Assembly (NCBI GenBank): GCA_039932715.1 | Contig: JBDTPN010000051.1 | Coordinates: forward strand, 1-12,659 | Reading direction: 5' to 3' | Origin: ZC4RG30 sp039932715 | Lineage (GTDB): Bacteria; Pseudomonadota; Gammaproteobacteria; Steroidobacterales; Steroidobacteraceae | DNA: 12,659 nt | Part shown: piece after piece, positions 1 to 5,534 of the stretch | Position numbering within the stretch: position 1 is the stretch's first letter | Layout of the letters: each line of letters starts with the position of its first letter | The notes under the pieces: model-generated | The model's database searches: none | Told to the model about the DNA's origin: nothing | The model's input: only the letters and a program-made list of their open reading frames with translations | Program-made: the position numbers and the translations under genes

Positions 1-1069
1 CCTTGCCCGCTTCTGCCAGCTTCACCAGGCCCGCACTTCCGACCTTTCCCGGAACGAAATACGGAGATATGACCGCTACGCCTTTTTGTGCACCGACAAT
101 GACCGGGGCCAGCGTCGTCATGACTTGAGAGCGCGATGGATCCTTGTCCTTCATCGTTGCCTTGAGGGGATCATCCGAAGCAAACGTGAAGTGCCCGCTC
201 CACTGCATTGGCAATGTACCGGCGACCAGCTGGTGGACGGCTTCATCTGCCTTCACCGAGGTCGCATAGCGCGCCAGTTTCTTCTCATCGCGGTTGACGG
301 CCAGCCATCGGCGCAGCTTCGTCAACGCTTCCTGAATTACGGCGTCCGGGTCCAGCACCTGGATCGGATAAGCGGCCGGCGAATTCCAGTACTTGTCAAA
401 CGAACGTGACGCATCGCGCACGATGGGGCCGGCCATTCCGAAATCCAGATCGACGAAGTTGACGTCTTCACTGGCGCCGAAGTATTCATCGCCGAGGTTG
501 CGTCCGCCCACCACCGCCAGCCGGTTGTCCACGATCCAGCTCTTGTTGTGCATGCGGTGGTTGATACGACTGAAACTGCCCAGCCCCTCCAGCATGAATC
601 GCAGTTTGCCCGTACGCGAGGCAAACGGATTGAACATGCGCACGGATATGTGCTTGTGGGCGGCCAGTGCGGCAAACCCGACGTTGGCAGCCCGCGCGTC
701 CATGTCATCCACCAGCAGGCGCACCTTCACACCCCGGTCAGCCGCGGCAAGCAACCGCTCCACCAGGTTCATCCCTGTGGTATCGGCATGCCAGATATAG
801 GTCTGCACATCGATACTTCGAACCGCCGTATCGGCGCTCTTGGCCCGGGTAACGAAGGCCTCTGCACCGCTGGAAAGGAGGCGGAATCCGGATTGTCCGG
901 TGTGCTCGTTTTCACGTGCAACGAACCAGTCATCCAGTGGCGAGCCGCTACCCTCAGGGATCGCGGACTGCGTCGGCAGATCCGGACGATCGGGCAACTG
1001 CGCGCAGGCACCCAGAAACATCGCCAGCGTCAGCAGGGCAAAGGCGCGGCAACAAGGGGGACGAGACAT
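1..1069 (-). CDS. Phospholipase D family lipoprotein, ClsC-like (3' end outside window)
   Basis: The frame is open from ATG 1069 to the window edge, giving 356 codons without a stop; the C-terminal part is missing. The N-terminus is a lipoprotein signal with lipobox LGAC and Cys22 as the lipidation site, so the protein is probably membrane-tethered outside the cytoplasm. A first phospholipase D catalytic motif, HxKxxxxD, is seen as HNKSWIVD at residues 174-181, followed by GGRNLGDEYF, which is typical of cardiolipin synthase C / YmdC-type proteins. Before it, SIDVQTYIW and VRLLVDDMDA match the usual N-lobe strands. The second HKD motif should lie beyond the window; the visible end, ISPYFVPG, is the usual approach to it. 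The likely role is phosphatidyl transfer for cardiolipin synthesis, or another phosphodiesterase reaction. The gene diverges from the one at 1144. The family is secure; the exact substrate is inferred. Confidence 0.9.
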   Translation of the reverse strand, partial: MSRPPCCRAFALLTLAMFLGACAQLPDRPDLPTQSAIPEGSGSPLDDWFVARENEHTGQSGFRLLSSGAEAFVTRAKSADTAVRSIDVQTYIWHADTTGMNLVERLLAAADRGVKVRLLVDDMDARAANVGFAALAAHKHISVRMFNPFASRTGKLRFMLEGLGSFSRINHRMHNKSWIVDNRLAVVGGRNLGDEYFGASEDVNFVDLDFGMAGPIVRDASRSFDKYWNSPAAYPIQVLDPDAVIQEALTKLRRWLAVNRDEKKLARYATSVKADEAVHQLVAGTLPMQWSGHFTFASDDPLKATMKDKDPSRSQVMTTLAPVIVGAQKGVAVISPYFVPGKVGSAGLVKLAEAGK

Positions 1070-1083
1070 CACGGGTACGCAAG

Positions 1084-1120
1084 TTTGCCCTGACACCGGG
1101 GTCGTTGGATACTGGGCAAA
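1084..1120. repeat. Inverted repeat TTTGCCC/GGGCAAA, possible operator
   Basis: Perfect 7-base arms, TTTGCCC at 1084-1090 and GGGCAAA at 1114-1120, lie 23 bases apart in the divergent gap between the phospholipase D gene and the 1144 gene. The left arm covers the candidate -35 box and the right arm begins just after the candidate -10. This layout would suit a repressor site. No regulator gene is adjacent in the window. Function is inferred. Confidence 0.35.
1085..1113 (+). promoter_or_regulatory. Candidate sigma-70 promoter for the 1144-3727 group
   Basis: TTGCCC at 1085-1090 (4 of 6 to the -35 consensus) and GATACT at 1108-1113 (4 of 6 to the -10) are separated by exactly 17 bases. They point at the gene starting at 1144, with a predicted transcript start near 1120. 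An inverted repeat overlaps both elements. The call rests only on consensus match and position. Confidence 0.4.
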
Positions 1121-1143
1121 GGTTTCAAACAACTTGAGGGGCG

Positions 1144-1596
1144 ATGGATTCCATGAATAGCAAGTCCGCGAAATGGTTCATTGGCACTGCTGCTGCGTTG
1201 GGGTTGGCTGCTTCCACGGTCGCTCTGGCGGCGGATCCGGCTCCCGCACCCACTGCGACTCCCGCGGCCAAGAAGGTCCCCACTTCGAACAAGTGGCGGG
1301 TGGAGTTCGACGGTCGGGCGGACATGGACGGCGAGATCGTCTTTGCCATAATTGTCGGTGACACCACCACAACCATTACGACCAAAATAAAGAAAGGCAC
1401 ATCGGAGAATTCCGTAGCGTCGCAGGTCGTAAAGGAATTGAAGAAGCAGGCTCCGCCCAAGCAGTTCCACTTCGAAACCGACGATGGTGAGGCCGTATAT
1501 TTCAAGAAGAAAGTCGGGATGGGCGTCCCCAATTTCGGCGTGCAGCTGGTCAGCAGCAACGTCACCGGCATCAACATCAAGGTCAAAAAGGATTAG
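1144..1596 (+). CDS. Small secreted protein of unknown function
   Basis: This encodes 150 residues that I do not recognise as a known family. Residues 1-29 form a typical Sec signal peptide: a Lys-containing start, a hydrophobic Ala/Leu core and an ALA-A cleavage site. A Pro/Ala/Thr-rich linker follows (about 31-46), then a probable small beta-rich domain (48-150). The domain includes WRVEFDGRADMDGEIVFAI, a Thr run (GDTTTTITTKI) and FGVQLVSSNVTGINIKVKK near the end. Mature protein is Lys-rich and lacks cysteine. The start is uncertain: GAGGGG at 1136-1141 is close to ATG 1144, while an in-frame ATG at 1153 would give a slightly shorter signal peptide. It is the first gene of a plus-strand group and lies 17 bases upstream of the formylglycine-generating enzyme gene, so it may be a partner, inhibitor or substrate of that enzyme. 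It has no CxPxR motif to act as the usual target. Confidence 0.75.
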   Translation: MDSMNSKSAKWFIGTAAALGLAASTVALAADPAPAPTATPAAKKVPTSNKWRVEFDGRADMDGEIVFAIIVGDTTTTITTKIKKGTSENSVASQVVKELKKQAPPKQFHFETDDGEAVYFKKKVGMGVPNFGVQLVSSNVTGINIKVKKD

Positions 1597-1613
1597 TCGG
1601 ACCTGGCGCGGGC

Positions 1614-2744
1614 ATGAATCGCCGCTGGTATTTCGTGGGGGCGGCGGTCCTGACCGCCATCGCAGTGGGCGCACTGATAGGGGCATATTGGCCGCGCACC
1701 ACCGAGACCGCTGCCGGATCCCATGCGGTGGTCATCTCACCACCGGTCGTGCCCACTGCCTTCGCCGCCACGGTGGAGAACAAGGCCGCAGCGCCGGCAC
1801 CCGCTCCGCCCGGCATGGTATGGATCCCCGGCGGCGAATTCTCCATGGGCAGCACCGAATCAAGTGAGGGCCTTTGCGCGGTTCCCGGTGTAACCCGTGA
1901 TGCGCTGCCGGTGCATCGCGTGCAGGTGGATGGCTTCTGGATGGACGCCACCGAAGTCACCAACGCCCAGTTCGCGGCGTTCGTGAAGGCTACCGGCTAT
2001 GTAACTGTTGCCGAGAAGAAGCCCCGGGCGCAGGATTTTCCCGGCGTGCCGGAAGCCAGGCTGGTCGCGGGCTCAATAGTCTTCACGCCTCCCGCAACGC
2101 CTGTGGCATTGGACGATTACCGACAATGGTGGCGTTACCAGCCGGGCGCCAACTGGCGGCATCCTGAAGGGCCCGCCAGCAACATTTCCGGAAAGGACAA
2201 ATTTCCCGTGGTGCATGTTGCCTGGGACGATGCCGTGGCTTTCGCAAAATGGGCCGGCAAGCGCCTGCCAACCGAAGCGGAGTGGGAATTCGCGGCGCGC
2301 GGTGGGCTCACCGGGAAGCTCTATCCCTGGGGTGACCAGTTCGCGCCCGCGAACAAACCACAGGCCAATACGTGGCAGGGGCGATTCCCGGTCACGGACA
2401 CCGGTGTTGATGGCTTCAAGGGACTGGCACCGGTGGCCCGCTACGCAGCCAATGGCTACGGTCTCTACGACGTGGCCGGCAACGCATGGGAATGGACATC
2501 GGACTGGTATCGCGACGATTACTATCCACAGCTGGCAGCCGGCAGGAGTGTCGCGCACAATCCGCGCGGACCTGATACATCGTCGGACCCGACCGAGCCT
2601 GGCGTGTTGAAACGCGTGCAGCGCGGCGGTTCGTACCTGTGCACCGATCAATACTGCTCGCGATACATGGTGGGTACGCGCGGCAAGGGTGAACCCGACA
2701 GTTCATCCAATCACATCGGAATGCGGTTGGTGAAGGAACCTTGA
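1614..2744 (+). CDS. Formylglycine-generating enzyme (SUMF1/FGE family), membrane-anchored
   Basis: Formylglycine-generating enzymes oxidise a cysteine in a CxPxR motif of sulfatases to formylglycine, using copper and oxygen. The 376-residue protein has an N-terminal hydrophobic segment (about 5-24) with positive charges before it, a Pro/Ala linker, then a full FGE-sulfatase domain (about 66-376). The opening GMVWIPGGEFSMGS, the centre GKRLPTEAEWEFAARGG, and GLYDVAGNAWEWTSDWY are family hallmarks. The C-terminal RVQRGGSYLCTDQYCSRY carries Cys343 and Cys348, five residues apart like the catalytic pair Cys336/Cys341 of human FGE, and PDSSSNHIGMR follows as usual. This marks a true FGE rather than a cysteine-free relative. 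The residue after the first catalytic Cys is Thr344, where human FGE has His337 (from memory). The anchor predicts a periplasmic catalytic domain. No sulfatase gene is present in the window. The gene follows a small secreted-protein gene and runs straight into the next gene. Confidence 0.9.
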   Translation: MNRRWYFVGAAVLTAIAVGALIGAYWPRTTETAAGSHAVVISPPVVPTAFAATVENKAAAPAPAPPGMVWIPGGEFSMGSTESSEGLCAVPGVTRDALPVHRVQVDGFWMDATEVTNAQFAAFVKATGYVTVAEKKPRAQDFPGVPEARLVAGSIVFTPPATPVALDDYRQWWRYQPGANWRHPEGPASNISGKDKFPVVHVAWDDAVAFAKWAGKRLPTEAEWEFAARGGLTGKLYPWGDQFAPANKPQANTWQGRFPVTDTGVDGFKGLAPVARYAANGYGLYDVAGNAWEWTSDWYRDDYYPQLAAGRSVAHNPRGPDTSSDPTEPGVLKRVQRGGSYLCTDQYCSRYMVGTRGKGEPDSSSNHIGMRLVKEP

Positions 2745-2746
2745 AC

Positions 2747-3727
2747 ATGAGTGAACCAATGAACCCGCCGTCGCGCCGCGATGTGCTGCGCCTCAGCGCT
2801 GCGACAATGAGTGCGGTCACACTTGCGGCCCTCCCCGTTCTCGACGCCTTCGGCGCAGGTTCCGGATTCTTCGCGCGCAACAAGCTGCCCATCGGACTGC
2901 AGCTTTACACCGTGGGCGACCTGGCCAAAAAGGATCTGGACGGCACGCTCAAGCGCATCGCCGATATTGGTTACGACACCATAGAACTGGCCGGCCTGCA
3001 CGGGCACACCGTTGCCGAGCTGCGCGCCGCGGCCGATAACGTTGGTCTCAAGCTGGTCAGCATGCACGTCAGTGCGGATCAACGTCCCGGCGAGCTGTCA
3101 CTGAGTGGCGACCTCAAGGCCTTGGCGGCCAGTGCCCATCAACTGGGCGTGACGGACATTGTCATGCCGATGTTTTCCACCCCTTCGCGATTGGGTTCCC
3201 CGGCGACTGGCGAAGGATTCCTTGCCTACCTCAATCGGGTGGTGCCGCAATTCACGGCAGATGACTGGAAGCGCACCGCCGCACAGCTCAACGGCTATGG
3301 CAAGGCACTGCACAAAGAGGGCCTCAATTTCGGCTACCACAATCACAATCCGGAATTCGCGCCTCTCTCCGACGGCAGCAACGGATTTGAGATCCTGGTT
3401 AGGGAAACTGATCCCAAAGTGGTCTCTTTTGAACTGGATATCGGCTGGGCTGCCGCTGCCGGGCAAGACGCGATCCAGATCATGAGCCAGCACAAGGGAC
3501 GGATCACTCAGCTGCACGTAAAGGACATCAAGGCCAGCACCAAAACCAACTACACGCTACAGCAGGATCCCACCGAAGTAGGTAGCGGCACTCTGGATTG
3601 GCCGTCGCTGCTGAGCACCGCCAAGACCACGAAGATCAAGCGTTTCTTCGTCGAACAGGAACCGCCCTTCCCCGGCGATCGCTTCGATTCCATCGCCAAG
3701 AGCTACCGTTACCTGCGCAGCCTGTAG
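2747..3727 (+). CDS. Tat-exported sugar phosphate isomerase/epimerase-like TIM barrel
   Basis: This 326-residue protein belongs to the xylose-isomerase-like / AP endonuclease 2 TIM-barrel superfamily. A twin-arginine signal, SRRDVLRLS (about residues 9-17), and a hydrophobic Ala-rich segment mark export of the folded protein. The barrel starts at LPIGLQLYTVGD. Likely metal-site strands are YHNHNPEF (197-204), FELDIGW (228-234), LHVKD (256-260) and VEQE (302-305); GSGTLDW (279-285) is also typical. Substrate cannot be assigned; relatives include exported sugar-derivative isomerases and inositol-catabolism enzymes. The longest frame begins at TTG 2741, overlapping the FGE stop. ATG 2747 is preferred because AAGGAA at 2733-2738 sits 8 bases before it. 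The near-overlap with the FGE gene means co-transcription and a possible shared role in handling an extracytoplasmic sugar compound. Confidence 0.88.
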   Translation: MSEPMNPPSRRDVLRLSAATMSAVTLAALPVLDAFGAGSGFFARNKLPIGLQLYTVGDLAKKDLDGTLKRIADIGYDTIELAGLHGHTVAELRAAADNVGLKLVSMHVSADQRPGELSLSGDLKALAASAHQLGVTDIVMPMFSTPSRLGSPATGEGFLAYLNRVVPQFTADDWKRTAAQLNGYGKALHKEGLNFGYHNHNPEFAPLSDGSNGFEILVRETDPKVVSFELDIGWAAAAGQDAIQIMSQHKGRITQLHVKDIKASTKTNYTLQQDPTEVGSGTLDWPSLLSTAKTTKIKRFFVEQEPPFPGDRFDSIAKSYRYLRSL

Positions 3728-3761
3728 GCACTGCTATCTCGCATAAATAGAGACCGGACGC

Positions 3762-4787
3762 CTACTTTGTCGCGATGACCATCGTCTCCGATGCAGTCAG
3801 CGGCACCACAGTGGTCTTCTTGAAGCCGGTCGCCTTCATCCATCCCCGGCAATCGGCCGGCGTGTAGTCAGAACCGCCGGGTGTTTCGATCAGCATGTTG
3901 AGGCTCATCAACAGTCCGGCGACATTGCGACAGCGCGCGTCATCGATCATCGCGTCGTAGACGATCAGCGCGCCGCCCTTTGGCAACGCGGCATAGGCTT
4001 TTTGCAGCAGCAGGTGTTTTTCCTGCAGATTCCAGTCGTGCAGGATGTGGCCCATGACCAGCACATCTGCCTGCGGCAACGGGTCGCGAAAGAAATCGCC
4101 GCCATGAAACTTCAGGCGTGTATCGAGATTGAAGGAGCGTACGTAGTCATCGTAGATCGGCCCGACCGGCGGCAGATCGAACTCTCCACCGCTCAGATGC
4201 TTGTGCCTGAGCGCCACCTGCACAGACAGGCAGCCCTGTGCGCCACCGACATCGACGAAGGTCTTGTACTTCTTCCACGGAAACTTTGCGGCAACGGCGC
4301 GCGCCGGGCCCATGCTCAGGCCCGTCATGGCGGAGAGGAATTCGCGCAATCGTTCGGCGTCTGCATACAGGGCACCGAAGAAGTCGTTCCCGCTCTTGCC
4401 TTCGTTTTGCGGCGCGCCGGTGCGCAGCGCTTCAGTCAGGGAACCCCAGAAGGGGTACAGGCGCACCGCGGCCATTTCCAGCAGGCCACCGACGTAACCC
4501 GGCTTGTTGCGATCCATGAAGGCGTCGACATCAGGCGCATTGCGGTAACGCCCTGCCCGACGCTGCAGCACGCCCAGCGCAACCAGCGTGTCCAGAAAAT
4601 CGAGCGATCCGCGCGGGTGCAACGCAAGCCGCTCCCGAAGCTGCGGCTCATCCAGCGGTCCCTTGGCGAGCAGTGTGAACACACCCAGCTCCACGGCACT
4701 GAGGAATGTGCGCGAACCCCAGAATCCCATCCCCAGTTGCACCAGACGACCGGGTGACAGCGTTGCACTGGATTTCTTCTTGGCCAC
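3762..4787 (-). CDS. SAM-dependent O-methyltransferase, plant-type family 2
   Basis: The protein (341 residues from GTG 4787) transfers a methyl group from S-adenosylmethionine to a hydroxyl, usually phenolic. An N-terminal winged-helix dimerisation domain, including SRTFLSAVELGVFTLLAKG, precedes the Rossmann fold. The SAM-binding loop DVGGAQG is at 179-185. FHGGDFFRDPLPQADVLVMG and HILHDWN follow, with the probable catalytic His at 250. KGGALIVYDAMIDD and ETPGGSDYT complete the family pattern seen in hydroxyneurosporene and polyketide O-methyltransferases. An open frame extends up to ATG 4856, but that would overlap the upstream gene by 41 bases. GTG 4787 has AAGGAAGAA a suitable distance upstream and gives a basic AKKKSS start. 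It is the last gene of the flavoprotein operon, 28 bases after the Tat protein gene, suggesting it acts on the same phenolic compound or its product. Substrate is unknown. Confidence 0.9.
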   Translation of the reverse strand: MAKKKSSATLSPGRLVQLGMGFWGSRTFLSAVELGVFTLLAKGPLDEPQLRERLALHPRGSLDFLDTLVALGVLQRRAGRYRNAPDVDAFMDRNKPGYVGGLLEMAAVRLYPFWGSLTEALRTGAPQNEGKSGNDFFGALYADAERLREFLSAMTGLSMGPARAVAAKFPWKKYKTFVDVGGAQGCLSVQVALRHKHLSGGEFDLPPVGPIYDDYVRSFNLDTRLKFHGGDFFRDPLPQADVLVMGHILHDWNLQEKHLLLQKAYAALPKGGALIVYDAMIDDARCRNVAGLLMSLNMLIETPGGSDYTPADCRGWMKATGFKKTTVVPLTASETMVIATK

Positions 4788-4815
4788 TATGGATTCTTCC
4801 TTATCGGTCAGATTT

Positions 4816-5202
4816 CTAGGCGATGAGCCAGGTGAAGCAATCGCGAGCTTCATCATGGTACTCGTATTGAAGATGACGCCGCGACTCGGCCGCGAGTCCG
4901 CGAACGATCAGCAGGTCCGCCCAGCGCGTCATGCCAAACAGCCTGGTGTCGCGTTGCTGCAGCAAAGTGCCGATCTCGCTGCGCCACATCCGCACCGGGT
5001 CGTCATCGAGCGCGATGATTCGCGCGCCATTGGCCTCGAGACGTCGCATCACCACTGGATCCAGCGGCAACCGCGGATCATGCAATACCACCGAAGCCCG
5101 GCCGGCAGCTTCAACCGTGGCGACCGGCACGCTGTTGGCGGCGGCGGCCAGACCTGAGGCCGTTGCAACAGCACCACCAGCCAGGAACTGACGACGCTTC
5201 AT
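4816..5202 (-). CDS. Small Tat-signal protein of unknown function in the flavoprotein operon
   Basis: This gene encodes 128 residues of no family I recognise. It opens with a clear twin-arginine signal, MKRRQFLAGG, then an Ala-rich hydrophobic stretch and a probable cleavage region near residues 21-33, leaving a mature part of roughly 95-100 residues. Visible segments are SVVLHDPRLPLDP, ARIIALDDDPVRMW, RLFGMTRWADLLIVRGLAAE and EYHDEARDCFTWLIA. It contains one cysteine and several Trp. Its ATG overlaps the cytochrome stop as ATGA (5199-5202), so translation is coupled. Tat export suggests it folds or binds a cofactor or partner before export; one possibility is that it escorts the flavoprotein, which shows no signal of its own. 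That role is inference from context only. Confidence 0.8.
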   Translation of the reverse strand: MKRRQFLAGGAVATASGLAAAANSVPVATVEAAGRASVVLHDPRLPLDPVVMRRLEANGARIIALDDDPVRMWRSEIGTLLQQRDTRLFGMTRWADLLIVRGLAAESRRHLQYEYHDEARDCFTWLIA

Positions 5203-5534
5203 GGCTTGCCCCGCGAAAGGTAATCGGCAATCAGGGCCAGCTGCGGATCGCTGGCTTCAGCACGCGAGATGCGCGGCATGTTGCCGATGCCGTTGCGCAC
5301 CACCACGCGCACCACCGCGGCGGAAAGATCCGTGCGCTGTTCGAGCAGACCCTTGCTGGTGTCCCCTGCGCGGCGTGAGAGTATGCCCACGCCCATGCCA
5401 TTGGTCTGGTGGCACATGCCGCAGCGTTCGGTGAACAGCGACTGCCCTGTATCGGCAGCGTAGGCCGCACTAATCAGCATGCCGCCTGCCAGCAGCGACG
5501 CACCCATCAACCGGAAAAGCATTCGGTTAATCAT
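5199..5534 (-). CDS. Exported c-type cytochrome, probable electron acceptor of the flavoprotein
   Basis: The protein is 111 residues long, with a Sec signal peptide (about 1-26, cleaved after AYA) and one haem-binding motif CGMCH at 38-42. The probable axial methionine is in GNMPRIS (Met86). Size and layout fit a small class I cytochrome c like the PchC subunit of p-cresol methylhydroxylase. It acts in the periplasm, passing electrons from a flavin to the respiratory chain. An open frame reaches 5564, but ATG 5534 overlaps the flavoprotein stop as ATGA and gives a normal signal peptide, so it is preferred. Its position directly after a VAO/PCMH-family flavoprotein gene supports a flavocytochrome pair; physical association is inferred. 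Confidence 0.9.
   Translation of the reverse strand: MINRMLFRLMGASLLAGGMLISAAYAADTGQSLFTERCGMCHQTNGMGVGILSRRAGDTSKGLLEQRTDLSAAVVRVVVRNGIGNMPRISRAEASDPQLALIADYLSRGKP

Noticed and set aside
337..708. Long minus-strand frame inside the phospholipase D gene
   Set aside because: It is a shadow: the adjacent minus-strand frame encodes the HKD motif and lipobox and stays open to the window edge.
2073..2651. 192-codon minus-strand frame opposite the FGE gene
   Set aside because: It is an antisense frame in GC-rich DNA with no recognisable domain, whereas the plus strand carries all FGE hallmarks.
3724..3765. Possible bidirectional terminator between the convergent isomerase-like and methyltransferase genes
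   Set aside because: GTAGGC/GCCTAC arms and an inner TCTC/GAGA pair are nearly concentric, but the stems are short, the loop is long and there is no T run on either strand.
4002..4757. 251-codon plus-strand frame opposite the methyltransferase gene
   Set aside because: No domain is recognisable and the minus strand carries a complete methyltransferase with SAM and catalytic motifs.
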